Assembly: GCA_001689515.1 (NCBI GenBank)
Contig: LUJR01000002.1
Location: 15,717 to 75,424 of the forward strand
From: Bacteroidales bacterium M7
GTDB lineage: Bacteria; Bacteroidota; Bacteroidia; Bacteroidales; Muribaculaceae
Direction: 5' to 3'
Length of the DNA stretch: 59,708 nucleotides
Shown here: positions 19,176-27,882 of the stretch, one piece after another
Position numbering within the stretch: the first letter of the stretch is position 1
Layout: the number at the start of each line of letters is the position of its first letter
Position numbers and translations under genes: made by a program
Notes under the pieces: generated by a model
The model's input: only the letters and a program-made list of their open reading frames with translations
Told to the model about the DNA's origin: nothing
The model's database searches: none

Positions 19176-20456
19176 TTATTTCATCAGGTCCTGACCTATG
19201 TCACGGCGGAAATAGATGCCGTCATAATGCAGATGTCCGATAGACTCATAGCTGCGTGAAAGAGCCTCAGGGATGCTGTCGCCGAGAGAGCTGACAGATA
19301 TTACGCGACCGCCGGATGTAACAAGCTGACCATTGTCATCACGCTTGGTACCTGCATGGAAGAGGATGCTATCGGTCACTTCATCGGTGCCGGTAATGAC
19401 TTTGCCTTTAGGATAGGACTCGGGATAACCGCCCGAAACCACCATCACTGTGACAGAGGTTTTGGGGTCAATGACCAGCGGAGTGTCGGCAAGGTCACCC
19501 TTGGCTGCACCTTCAAGCAGCGGCAGCAGATCGCTGGCGATGCGCGGCATGACAGCTTCTGTCTCGGGGTCACCCATGCGCACATTATATTCTATCACCA
19601 TCGGCTCCCCTCCTACATTGATGAGACCGAGGAATATGAATCCACGGTAATCGATACCGTCCTTGCGCAGACCTTCGATAGTGGGAAGTATAATGCGTTT
19701 CTCCACCTTGTCCATAAACACCTCATCAGCAAACGGAACAGGGCTAACGGCACCCATGCCTCCGGTGTTAAGTCCGGTGTCGCCTTCGCCTATGCGCTTG
19801 TAGTCCTTGGCTACAGGAAGCACACGGTAGCCACCGTTACCATCGGTAAGCACGAAGACAGAGCACTCTATGCCAGAGAGGAATTCCTCGATCACCACCG
19901 TGTCAGACGAGTGTCCGAACATGCCGCCGAGCATCTCGGCAAGTTTCTGCTTCGCCTCGTCGAGACTGTCGATGATGAGCACACCCTTTCCGGCTGCAAG
20001 CCCGTCTGCCTTAAGCACATAGGGAGCTGTGAGTTCTTCAAGAAATGACTGTCCCTCAGCCAATGTCGCAGATGTGAAGCTGCGGTAGCGGGCTGTGGGG
20101 ATGCCGTGACGTGCCATGAACTGCTTGGCGAAATCCTTGCTGCCTTCAAGCATGGCACCCTGCTGCGAGGGACCTACTATCAGCAGATCGGGCATCGCCT
20201 TGGCAAAATAGTCACGTATACCCTCCACAAGAGGATCCTCATTGCCCACAACTATCATATCCACTCCGTGAGCCTTGACAAACTCCTCGATAGCAGGGAA
20301 GTCAAGGGGCGAAAGATTGACATTCTCGCCATAGGCATCAGTGCCTCCATTGCCGGGAGCGATAAATAGATGACCGAGCAGCGGACTCTGGCTGATTTTC
20401 CATGCCAATGCACATTCTCTGCCTCCTGAGCCGAGGAGCAAAACTATATGTTTCAT
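19176..20456 (-). CDS. purD: Phosphoribosylamine-glycine ligase
   Basis: This 426-residue ATP-grasp enzyme makes glycinamide ribonucleotide, the second step of purine synthesis. The start MKHIVLLLGSGGRECALAWK is the N-terminal PurD signature. ATP-grasp elements follow (YVLKADGLAAGKGVLI near residue 135-155, VVIEEFLSGIECSVF, NVRMGDPETEAVMPRI). The length fits the family. It lies 50 bp downstream of the RlmL-like gene in the same direction. Confidence 0.97.
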   Translation of the reverse strand: MKHIVLLLGSGGRECALAWKISQSPLLGHLFIAPGNGGTDAYGENVNLSPLDFPAIEEFVKAHGVDMIVVGNEDPLVEGIRDYFAKAMPDLLIVGPSQQGAMLEGSKDFAKQFMARHGIPTARYRSFTSATLAEGQSFLEELTAPYVLKADGLAAGKGVLIIDSLDEAKQKLAEMLGGMFGHSSDTVVIEEFLSGIECSVFVLTDGNGGYRVLPVAKDYKRIGEGDTGLNTGGMGAVSPVPFADEVFMDKVEKRIILPTIEGLRKDGIDYRGFIFLGLINVGGEPMVIEYNVRMGDPETEAVMPRIASDLLPLLEGAAKGDLADTPLVIDPKTSVTVMVVSGGYPESYPKGKVITGTDEVTDSILFHAGTKRDDNGQLVTSGGRVISVSSLGDSIPEALSRSYESIGHLHYDGIYFRRDIGQDLMK

Positions 20457-20506
20457 AAATCGTTGCGGGTAATGATAGTGTGTATGCTGGTTTGTTATCT
20501 GTCAAT

Positions 20507-22243
20507 TTACTTTTTGCGACGTTCGCGCATGATGGTTTTCCCGGGTTCGGGAGGAAGCGACGGACGGGTGTTCTTGATGGAGCGGAGCGCATTCTCATTG
20601 CGGCGTATTGCCAGAGGATTGTCGCTTTCAGGCTCTTGGTGGCGCGGAGCCTCTTCACGGGGAGCAAAACGTCCTTTCTTGGGGCGGTAGGCGCGTTCAA
20701 GTTCGTTGTGAGGCGACTCCAACTGACGGTCATAACGCTTTTTGAAATCGTCATGCCTGCGGTCGCCTCCTCTGAATGGGCGGTCATCCCCGGCTCCACG
20801 GCGTGAGTCACGCCTATCATCGTCACGGCGGAAGCGATCGCCTCCCTTGCGGAAGTCACGCTTGTCACCCCCACGGCGGTCATCGTCGCGATCACGACGG
20901 AAACGGTCACCACCCTTGCGGAAATCACGGCGGTCGCCGTCCTCTCCGTCACGGCGGAAACTGCGACGTTCGCCGTCCTCGCGGCGCGAAGGTCCACGGC
21001 GGCGGTCATCCTTGAAATCACGCTTGCGGTTAGGCTTATATGTTGACGCATCAACAGGTTCATCCTTGATTTTGCCGCCGTTCTTGCGGAAATCACTCAT
21101 CAATCCGTCAAATATGACGTATTCGCGCAGTTCACACGGCAGGGCACCGTTGAGCAGAGGTATCTTGGTCGACGGGGCAAGCCCTATACGACGCAGAAGC
21201 TCCTCGCGGTAAGCGATGATCCAGGCATGATAGCCGAGGAACACATGTTTGAGCGATGATCCGATCATGGTATAGAGATTCTCCATATCCTCCACCGCTA
21301 TGCGCTCGCCATAGGGTGGATTTGCCACGAGAATACCCTCTGACGGCACCTCATCGCGTGTCCAGCTCTGCATCGGCTTGACACACAGGTCTATATATTT
21401 TGCCACACCGGCACTCTTGATGTTGCGCTCGGCAATGCTGATTGCTGCAGGAGATATGTCCGAGCCTATGATGCGCTGAGTCACCTCTCGCTCGGCAGAA
21501 TCATCATTGAATATGCTGTCAAACAGCTCGCCGTCAAAGTCTTTCCAGTCCTCGAAAGCGAAACGGCGGCGGTAGATACCTGGCATGATGTTGGCGGCAA
21601 TCAGGGCTGCCTCCACAAGGAATGTGCCAGAACCGCACATAGGATCAATCAGAGGAGTGTCTCCACGATAGCCTGTCTTGAGAAGGATACCTGCGGCAAG
21701 CACCTCGTTGATAGGGGCTTCGGTCTGGGCGACACGATAACCGCGCTTGTGGAGTGACTCTCCGGACGAATCAAGCGAGAGGGTCACATGGTCTTCGGCG
21801 ATATGAACGTTGAGAAGCACATCGGCATCCTGTACACGCACTCCGGGACGCTTGTCAGGTCCGTATTTGTCCTTGAAATAGTCCACTATCGCATCCTTGA
21901 CGCGATAGGTTACGAAGCGCGAGTTGGTGAATACATTGCTGTAGACCACCGAGTCGATCGCAAATGTCTTGCTGAGCGACAGGATAGAGTTCCAGTCAAA
22001 TGATTTTATACGGTCATAGAGTTCGTCGGTCGTTGACGCATTGAACTTGAATATCGGCTTGAGGATGCGCAAGGCTGTGCGGCAAGCCAGATTAGCCCTG
22101 TAAAGCATTTCGAGGTCACCCTCAAATGAGACCATGCGCAGACCAGGCTCGACATTGGTTGCGCCAAGACCGCGTAATTCCTCGGCAAGAACATCCTCCA
22201 ATCCTTGGAAGGTCTTCGCCACCATTTCAAATGTATCGTTCAT
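20507..22243 (-). CDS. THUMP-domain class I RNA methyltransferase (RlmL-like) with Arg/Asp-rich tail
   Basis: I choose the ATG at 22243 over the GTG at 22246. Residues about 1-160 form the N-terminal and THUMP domains. The Rossmann methyltransferase has the SAM motif DPMCGSGTFLVEAAL near residue 190 and the catalytic NPPYGER near 312. This architecture matches the large-subunit m2G methyltransferases of the RlmL type. After about residue 385 the usual protein ends, but here about 190 more residues follow. They are low-complexity and rich in Arg, Asp and Gly, with repeated units such as RRDFRKGGDRFRRD, probably disordered and RNA-binding. It heads a four-gene run with its own promoter. Confidence 0.9.
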   Translation of the reverse strand: MNDTFEMVAKTFQGLEDVLAEELRGLGATNVEPGLRMVSFEGDLEMLYRANLACRTALRILKPIFKFNASTTDELYDRIKSFDWNSILSLSKTFAIDSVVYSNVFTNSRFVTYRVKDAIVDYFKDKYGPDKRPGVRVQDADVLLNVHIAEDHVTLSLDSSGESLHKRGYRVAQTEAPINEVLAAGILLKTGYRGDTPLIDPMCGSGTFLVEAALIAANIMPGIYRRRFAFEDWKDFDGELFDSIFNDDSAEREVTQRIIGSDISPAAISIAERNIKSAGVAKYIDLCVKPMQSWTRDEVPSEGILVANPPYGERIAVEDMENLYTMIGSSLKHVFLGYHAWIIAYREELLRRIGLAPSTKIPLLNGALPCELREYVIFDGLMSDFRKNGGKIKDEPVDASTYKPNRKRDFKDDRRRGPSRREDGERRSFRRDGEDGDRRDFRKGGDRFRRDRDDDRRGGDKRDFRKGGDRFRRDDDRRDSRRGAGDDRPFRGGDRRHDDFKKRYDRQLESPHNELERAYRPKKGRFAPREEAPRHQEPESDNPLAIRRNENALRSIKNTRPSLPPEPGKTIMRERRKK

Positions 22244-22275
22244 CACTCTATGATGTAAAAGATGTCAATTATTAG

Positions 22276-22306
22276 CAAAGATAGCCATAAATTGCCATAC
22301 AGGCAA
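22276..22306 (-). promoter_or_regulatory. Promoter of the rlmL-like/purD/pdxB run
   Basis: TTG (22306-22304), a 20-bp spacer and TATCTTTG (22283-22276) on the minus strand fully match the Bacteroidetes consensus. It lies between the LMW phosphatase gene and the RlmL-like gene. The four downstream genes can therefore be transcribed as a separate unit with a leader of about 28 nt. Confidence 0.8.
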
Positions 22307-22320
22307 TACCGCCAGTATTA

Positions 22321-22848
22321 TCACGACTGCACATCTGCCTCGTCGGCAAGACGGGCACATCCGTCCTCTAAGAGGTCAAGCACCAGTTCGAAGCCCTCTG
22401 CCCCGTCATAATATGGGTCGGGGATATGGTCGTAGCGCATGGCTTTGCTGACAAACGCAGCCATCGGCACTATCTTGTCCTCGTCCTCGATGGTAGGTGC
22501 CATCTGCCGCAGGTTGCGGATATTGTTGTCGTCCATGCCCACAATGAGGTCGAAGTTATCGAAATCACTGATGCGCACACGTCGGGATATATGGGTCAAC
22601 TCCACTCCACGGCGGCGGGCATGCACTATCATGCGCTGGTCGGGACCCTTGCCGTCATTGTAGCCGCTCGTGCCGGCTGAGTCAATCACCCAGTCGGCAG
22701 CCTCTCCGCGACGCTCCACGATGTCACGCAATATGCCCTCGGCAGCAGTCGAACGGCAGATGTTACCTAAGCACACAAACAGCACTCTCCGCGGATGACG
22801 TCCTGACAGGTGCTTCTTGACTTTTGAGATGGCTGTGTTGGTATCCAT
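22321..22848 (-). CDS. Low-molecular-weight protein-tyrosine phosphatase
   Basis: From the ATG at 22848 this is a 175-residue protein. The phosphate loop VCLGNICRSTAAEG (Cys26, Arg32, CX5RS) comes after a short basic extension of about 20 residues, and the acid-base aspartate is in IPDPYYDG. These are the full catalytic set of LMW-PTPs, which dephosphorylate tyrosine on proteins such as capsule kinases. An in-frame ATG at 22881 overlaps def and is less likely. It lies 10 bp after def and is probably co-transcribed with it. Confidence 0.93.
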   Translation of the reverse strand: MDTNTAISKVKKHLSGRHPRRVLFVCLGNICRSTAAEGILRDIVERRGEAADWVIDSAGTSGYNDGKGPDQRMIVHARRRGVELTHISRRVRISDFDNFDLIVGMDDNNIRNLRQMAPTIEDEDKIVPMAAFVSKAMRYDHIPDPYYDGAEGFELVLDLLEDGCARLADEADVQS

Positions 22849-22858
22849 ATGTCGGTTG

Positions 22859-23422
22859 TTATTTGCGGTGTTTGGGGGCATATACCACCGGATAGTCGCA
22901 ACGTGTCTTGCCCGACATGATATTGCGGAGCTTTGACGATATGAGCTGCTTGCGTATAGGTGATATATGGTCTATGTACAGTTTGCCTTCGAGGTGGTCG
23001 CACTCATGCTGTACGACTCTTGCCAGAAATCCTTCCATCACCTCCTCATGGGGATTGAAATCCTCATCAACCCATGTCAGTCGGATTTTTTCTACACGGG
23101 GAACGTTTTCAGAAAGCCCCGGCAGACTGAGACAGCCCTCCGAACGGGTGACTTTATCACCATCGAGCACCTCGACACGCGGATTGATCAGCGTGAACTT
23201 TCTGCCCTCACACTCGGGGAAATCCTCAGCCAGAGGGGAGGCGTCAATGACCACTATGCGGTCATTGCGCCCGATCTGAGGCGCAGCCAATCCGACTCCC
23301 AATGAAGCATACATCGAGTCATACATGTCGGCTATGAGTTTTTTCAGGTCAGGATAGTCAGGGGCTATGTCATCGGACAGGCGTCGAAGCACCGGATGTC
23401 CGTAAAGATATACTTTCAGCAT
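22859..23422 (-). CDS. def: Peptide deformylase
   Basis: This 187-residue metalloenzyme removes the formyl group from nascent N-terminal methionine. All three family motifs are present: GVGLAAPQIG (residues about 43-52), EGCLSLPG and QHECDHLEG, in which the cysteine and two histidines bind the metal. Length is normal. It lies 21 bp after ruvX and 10 bp before the phosphatase gene. Confidence 0.97.
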   Translation of the reverse strand: MLKVYLYGHPVLRRLSDDIAPDYPDLKKLIADMYDSMYASLGVGLAAPQIGRNDRIVVIDASPLAEDFPECEGRKFTLINPRVEVLDGDKVTRSEGCLSLPGLSENVPRVEKIRLTWVDEDFNPHEEVMEGFLARVVQHECDHLEGKLYIDHISPIRKQLISSKLRNIMSGKTRCDYPVVYAPKHRK

Positions 23423-23443
23423 GTTGCTAATATTTCGTTGTTA

Positions 23444-23881
23444 TCAGGAGAGTGCGGAGCTGTTATGTTCGAGCGATGCGAGATAATCGTTGAGGATGAT
23501 GCTTGCCGAGATCTCATCTACCAGGGCTTTGTCTCGGCGATCCATCTTGCGCAGACCTCCGTCAAGCATGGTGCGGTGGGCGATGGCGGAGGTAAACCGT
23601 TCGTCAAAAAACACGATAGGTATCGATGCCGGCAATACCTTGCGGAGCGATGCAATCCCGGGCTTGATGAATCGCATGCTTTCGCTGTCAGCCCCACGCA
23701 ATGTGCGCGGATGCCCCACAACGATAGCATCTACAGGTTCGCGGGACACATAATTGAGTACAAACGAGTTGAGTTGGGCAGTGGGCACTGTGGTAAGCCC
23801 GTTGGCAACGATACGCAGTATGTCGGTCACGGCTATGCCGCAACGTTTGCGCCCGTAATCTATCGACATCAGTCTGCCCAT
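23444..23881 (-). CDS. ruvX: Putative Holliday junction resolvase (RuvX/YqgF)
   Basis: This 145-residue RNase H-fold protein begins MGRLMSIDYGRKRCGIAVTD, with the first catalytic aspartate in DYG. It continues with IVVGHPRTLRG and has the later acidic residues in FFDERFTSAIA and MDRRDKALVDEISASIIL. Family members resolve Holliday junctions or process pre-16S rRNA. A TAACTTTG element ends four bases before the ATG, which suggests a leaderless or very short leader. A later start at 23869 is possible but shortens the conserved N-terminus. Confidence 0.92.
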   Translation of the reverse strand: MGRLMSIDYGRKRCGIAVTDILRIVANGLTTVPTAQLNSFVLNYVSREPVDAIVVGHPRTLRGADSESMRFIKPGIASLRKVLPASIPIVFFDERFTSAIAHRTMLDGGLRKMDRRDKALVDEISASIILNDYLASLEHNSSALS

Positions 23882-23885
23882 GGTG

Positions 23886-23893
23886 CAAAGTTA
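23886..23893 (-). promoter_or_regulatory. TAACTTTG -7 element abutting ruvX
   Basis: The minus strand has TAACTTTG ending four bases before the ruvX ATG. A TTG is present 22 bp upstream, slightly outside the usual 19-21 bp. It would start ruvX-def-phosphatase as a unit separate from the glycosyltransferase gene. Confidence 0.5.
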
Positions 23894-23918
23894 GCAAATT
23901 TCCAGCAATTACTGTCAA

Positions 23919-25214
23919 TCAGCGGTGTAACAGACGCTCGAAAAGCTCCTTGTATTTCGACGCCACTATCGGAGCATCAAAGGCGGTCTCCACCGAGTCG
24001 TGGAGCATCTTGCGGTCGGGCACATTGTCAAGCGCCCACTTGATACCCTCGGCGACCGCCTCAGGCGTTGGCTCCTCCGCCACGTATCCGTTGATAAGGT
24101 GCTTGACATTGTCAGCCATACCGCCCACACGCGTAGTCACGGCAAAACATCCAGCAGCCTGACCTTCAAGGAGTGTCCCAGGCTGCGTCTCGTATAGAGC
24201 CGTTGACACTACGACCGACGACGAAGCGTAGATCTCCCTCAACAGAGTATCATCATTGATCGCCCCCATATGGCAATAAGGGAAATACAGCCTATCAAAC
24301 ACTGCCGGATCAGCCACATCGCCAAAAAACAGCACCATGGAGCTGTTGGCTACCTGAGGCTCGTTTTCAAACAGGTAATTGAGGGCATCTATGGTGAGCT
24401 GCAACCGCTGGGCTGGCGCATCCAGCTTCCATGCTCCCACAAGAACCAACTTGCGCGAATAGTCCACAGGCAGAGCCTTACGCAGCGACTTAGGGACGAT
24501 ATAGAAGGCTTCGGCTGGAAAGGCGTTTGGTATCATGTGGATACGCGCATCTGCCATCAGGCTGCTCTTACGCGCTTCCTCCTCAAGCCACGAACTGACT
24601 GCCACGAAATTAATGGGCATCGACTCGTAGAGACTGCGCTTGCGCTTCCACACCTTATATGACAAATCCCGTGGATTGGTGCTATGGAGAAACGGACAGC
24701 TGCCACACTCCTGTTCGTAACGAGTGCATCCTTGTGCATGATGGCATATGCCAGTGAAGTTCCACATGTCGTGCATGATCCACACCATAGGTTTGCGCAG
24801 ACGTCCTATGCGCCGGACCTCTTTGAGCGACAGCAACCCTTGGTTAATCCAGCTAAGCACCACTATGTTGGCATCCTTGACCCATGGATGTGACGAAACA
24901 CGGCAACCGACATTGGCTATCGACACATCAAACAGCGTGTCAAGATGCATCTTGTTGGCAAGAAATATCTTTGCTCTCTCATACTGGAAACGCATGACGC
25001 GCAGAAACCGCGAACTGACCTTGGATATATTTTCGTCATAGGTAAGCCGGGTGAACACCACCATGCGGGCATCCACACCGATACGCCGCAACGCCCTCAT
25101 CAGTCTATGAGTGACCACTGACGGCTGACCGAGCTTGTCGCTATGACACAGGATTGTGACTTTTATAGGCTTCTGAGGCTGATCAGGAGTTGTATTTACC
25201 AAGGTATCAGGCAT
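23919..25214 (-). CDS. Glycosyltransferase family 4
   Basis: This 431-residue cytosolic enzyme has two Rossmann domains. The N-terminal one starts near residue 19 (KVTILCHSDKLGQPSVVTHRL). It carries the cysteine cluster GICHHAQGCTRYEQECGSC seen in a Bacteroidetes GT4 subgroup. The C-terminal domain has the donor-binding segment YETQPGTLLEGQAAGCFAV, with the E(x7)E-type glutamates. The acceptor and donor are not evident. It overlaps the preceding flippase gene by 8 bp, so the two are translationally coupled and likely build and export one surface glycan. Confidence 0.88.
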   Translation of the reverse strand: MPDTLVNTTPDQPQKPIKVTILCHSDKLGQPSVVTHRLMRALRRIGVDARMVVFTRLTYDENISKVSSRFLRVMRFQYERAKIFLANKMHLDTLFDVSIANVGCRVSSHPWVKDANIVVLSWINQGLLSLKEVRRIGRLRKPMVWIMHDMWNFTGICHHAQGCTRYEQECGSCPFLHSTNPRDLSYKVWKRKRSLYESMPINFVAVSSWLEEEARKSSLMADARIHMIPNAFPAEAFYIVPKSLRKALPVDYSRKLVLVGAWKLDAPAQRLQLTIDALNYLFENEPQVANSSMVLFFGDVADPAVFDRLYFPYCHMGAINDDTLLREIYASSSVVVSTALYETQPGTLLEGQAAGCFAVTTRVGGMADNVKHLINGYVAEEPTPEAVAEGIKWALDNVPDRKMLHDSVETAFDAPIVASKYKELFERLLHR

Positions 25215-26697
25215 GGCGGCGGGAGGGAATGAGTGAGCGGGGCGATATATGTTCCATCTTCATCACCACGGCGATGAAAAGCACCAAGAGAGGAGTGCGT
25301 ATGAGCATGTTGACCCACGGCACAGAGGTTTCAATCAGTAGCGACACCCCATAGAGAGCCATGGCAAATGCAAATATGACAGCAAGCCTGCCGGCATGAT
25401 AGCTGATAGGGTATCGACGCTGTCCGATAAAGTAGCTTGTCACCATCATCACTCCGTAGCAGCAAAACGCAGCCCATGCACAACCCATGTAACCGAAACG
25501 AGGCACCAGCAGCACGTTGAGAGCCAGGGTTACAGCAAGACCAAGCAGCGAAAACCACATGCCCCAGAGTGTCTTGTCGGTCAGCTTGTACCACACCGAG
25601 AGGTTGAAGAAAACGCCAAAGAAGAATTCGCCGAGCATCACTATCGGCACCACTTTGAGTCCGGAGAAATACTTGGGCGAGATGAAATACTTGATGATGT
25701 CTATGTAGAACATCACACCGAGGAATATGCAGAGCGCGAAGATAACGAAATACTTCATCGCCTCGCTGTAGGCTGATGTGCCTGAGCGTCCGCTCTCCTT
25801 GTCGCGGGCGAAAATGTAAGGTTCGTAGGCGAAACGGAACGCCTGAATGAACATCACCATCACGATGGCTATCTTATAGTTGGCTCCGTAGATACCAAGC
25901 TCCTGCATGGCGGTGAGCTTGTCAGGAGCGAGCGACGGATAGAGTATCTTGTCGATGGTCTGGTTCATGATGCCGGCTATGCCGAGCACGAGCAGCGGAT
26001 AGCTGTATCGGAGCATCTCGCGCCACAGCGCGGAATTGAAACGCCATCGGAATCCGCGCAGCTCGGGTATCATCAGCAGCAACACCACACCCGAGGATAT
26101 CAGATTGGCAAGGAATATGTATCCTATGCCATAAGACGGGTCATAAATCCATGACAAAGAGGGTGCCTGCTTGACGAGCCACGGACATATCAGTATAAAC
26201 CACAGGTTGAGACCTATATTGAGAGCGATGCTTATCAGCCTCAAGGTAGCAAAACGCATGGGGCGATGGCGGAAACGCAGATAGGCAAACGGTATGGAGG
26301 TGAAAGCATCCACAGCCACGGCTATACCCATCATGATCACATAGTCCTCGTGCCCGCGGCACTCTATCGCATCGCTTATCGGACGGATAAAGACCATCAG
26401 CAGCACCAGGAAGGCAACCGATGTGGAAGCGAGCGACACCAACGAGCTGGAATACACCTCCGTGGGGTCTTTGTAACGGTCATGGTTGGCAAAGCGGAAA
26501 AATCCAGTCTCCATGCCGTAGGTCAGTATGATCAGGGCAAGGGCAACTATGGAATAGATATACGTAACCACGCCATATTCCGCAGCCGGGAACATGATGG
26601 TATAGAGCGGCACCAGACACCAGTTGAGGAAACGCCCCACAATACTGCTCACCCCATAGATGGCAGTGTCCTTGAACAGCGATTTAGTCCCAGCCAT
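25207..26697 (-). CDS. Polysaccharide flippase (Wzx/MATE-like)
   Basis: This 496-residue polytopic membrane protein has about 14 hydrophobic helices. The N-terminus (KDTAIYGVSSIVGRFLNWCLVPLYT) and the first-helix pattern are those of the MOP superfamily O-antigen/teichoic acid flippases. They move undecaprenyl-linked glycans across the inner membrane. It overlaps the downstream GT4 gene by 8 bp. The gene lies 19 bp after ruvB and may be read from the same transcript. Confidence 0.9.
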   Translation of the reverse strand: MAGTKSLFKDTAIYGVSSIVGRFLNWCLVPLYTIMFPAAEYGVVTYIYSIVALALIILTYGMETGFFRFANHDRYKDPTEVYSSSLVSLASTSVAFLVLLMVFIRPISDAIECRGHEDYVIMMGIAVAVDAFTSIPFAYLRFRHRPMRFATLRLISIALNIGLNLWFILICPWLVKQAPSLSWIYDPSYGIGYIFLANLISSGVVLLLMIPELRGFRWRFNSALWREMLRYSYPLLVLGIAGIMNQTIDKILYPSLAPDKLTAMQELGIYGANYKIAIVMVMFIQAFRFAYEPYIFARDKESGRSGTSAYSEAMKYFVIFALCIFLGVMFYIDIIKYFISPKYFSGLKVVPIVMLGEFFFGVFFNLSVWYKLTDKTLWGMWFSLLGLAVTLALNVLLVPRFGYMGCAWAAFCCYGVMMVTSYFIGQRRYPISYHAGRLAVIFAFAMALYGVSLLIETSVPWVNMLIRTPLLVLFIAVVMKMEHISPRSLIPSRRHA

Positions 26698-26716
26698 TAT
26701 TCATACATATTGGTGG

Positions 26717-27763
26717 TTAGAAGTCGATGGTGGTCTGGCGGCCGAGGTCGTAGCGGTCTACTCCGAGGTGACGGAAGGCGAGGTCGGTCACTTCTCTGCC
26801 TCGGGGGGTGCGTTTGATGAAGCCTTCCTTGATGAGGAAGGGTTCGTAGACTTCCTCGATGGTGCCACGATCCTCGCCGAGGGCGGTGGCTATGGTAGAG
26901 AGACCTACGGGACCGCCGCCGAATTTGTGGATGATAGTGCCGAGGAGCTTGTTGTCAATCTCGTCAAGTCCGTAGCGGTCTATGTTGAGAGCTTCAAGTG
27001 CATACCGGGCTATCTCGGGGTCGATGTCGCCTGTTCCCTTGACCTGCGCGAAGTCACGCACCCGGCGCAGGAGCGAATTGGCTATACGTGGGGTGCCTCG
27101 GCTGCGGAGCGATATCTCATGGGCAGCTTCGGCACGGCATTTCACACCGAGGAGTTTTGCGGAGCGGAGTATGATGCGCTCCAGCAGCTCGTGGTCATAA
27201 TATTCGAGGTGGCAGTTGATGCCGAAACGCGCCCTGAGCGGGGCTGTCAGAAGTCCGCTGCGGGTGGTAGCACCTATAAGAGTGAATGGCGACAATGTCA
27301 ACTGCACCGACCGCGCGCCGGGACCTTTGTCGATGGTGATGTCTATGCGGTAGTCCTCCATGGCGGAGTATAGATACTCCTCCACTTCGGGACGCAGGCG
27401 ATGGATTTCGTCGATAAACAGCACATCGTTTTCCTCCAACGAGGTCAATATGCCAGCCAGATCACCAGCTTTGTCAAGTACAGGGCCGGACGTGACTTTC
27501 ATGCCTACCCCCAATTCATTGGCTATGATGCCCGAAAGGGTGGTCTTGCCAAGCCCTGGAGGACCGTAGAAGAGGATGTGGTCAAGGGCTTCGCCACGCA
27601 TCTTGGCTGCCTGGACGAATACCTTGAGGTTCTCCACCACCTTGTCCTGACCTGTAAACGACTCAAAACGACCCGGACGCAACGCTTTCTCAAAGTCGCG
27701 TTCGCCAGCCGCGGAGCTCTGGGCTGCGCGGATGTCAAAGTCGTTGTCGTCCATCAGGTCCAT
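26717..27763 (-). CDS. ruvB: Holliday junction branch-migration helicase RuvB
   Basis: This 348-residue AAA+ motor drives branch migration with RuvA. It has Walker A GPPGLGKTTLSG (near residue 66-77), Walker B VLFIDEIHRL, the sensor GATTRSGLLTAPLRARFG with the arginine finger, and a C-terminal winged helix (DRGTIEEVYEPFLIKEGFIKRTPRGR). Length is normal. ruvA and ruvC are not nearby, although ruvX is in the same cluster. Confidence 0.97.
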   Translation of the reverse strand: MDLMDDNDFDIRAAQSSAAGERDFEKALRPGRFESFTGQDKVVENLKVFVQAAKMRGEALDHILFYGPPGLGKTTLSGIIANELGVGMKVTSGPVLDKAGDLAGILTSLEENDVLFIDEIHRLRPEVEEYLYSAMEDYRIDITIDKGPGARSVQLTLSPFTLIGATTRSGLLTAPLRARFGINCHLEYYDHELLERIILRSAKLLGVKCRAEAAHEISLRSRGTPRIANSLLRRVRDFAQVKGTGDIDPEIARYALEALNIDRYGLDEIDNKLLGTIIHKFGGGPVGLSTIATALGEDRGTIEEVYEPFLIKEGFIKRTPRGREVTDLAFRHLGVDRYDLGRQTTIDF

Positions 27764-27779
27764 ATAGGGTCATTTGCAG

Positions 27780-27863
27780 TGTAGGGACATGCCGTGGCAT
27801 GTCCGCCACTCCATGTCGATTTTCATTTTGTGATACGCAGACATGCCATGGCATGTCCCTACA
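27780..27863. repeat. Paired palindrome repeat, copy A2
   Basis: TGTAGGGACATGCC opens the unit at 27780 with the near-palindrome GACATGCCGTGGCATGTC. The perfect form GACATGCCATGGCATGTC followed by CCTACA closes it at 27863. The copy occupies almost all of the 119-bp gap between yidC and ruvB, which run the same way. This shows that the repeat is not restricted to convergent gene ends. Confidence 0.9.
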
Positions 27864-27882
27864 AAATATGCGTTATGTCACG

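Noticed and set aside
20338..21096. 252-codon frame in the region of the methyltransferase tail, and 156-codon plus-strand Ser/Arg-rich frame
   Set aside because: The repetitive Arg/Asp codons of the methyltransferase tail read as Ala/Thr/Val or Ser/Arg repeats in other frames. Neither shows family features.
25207..26697. Complete capsule or O-antigen locus
   Set aside because: Only one flippase and one glycosyltransferase are present, between ruvB and ruvX. No polymerase, chain-length regulator or sugar-nucleotide genes are nearby.
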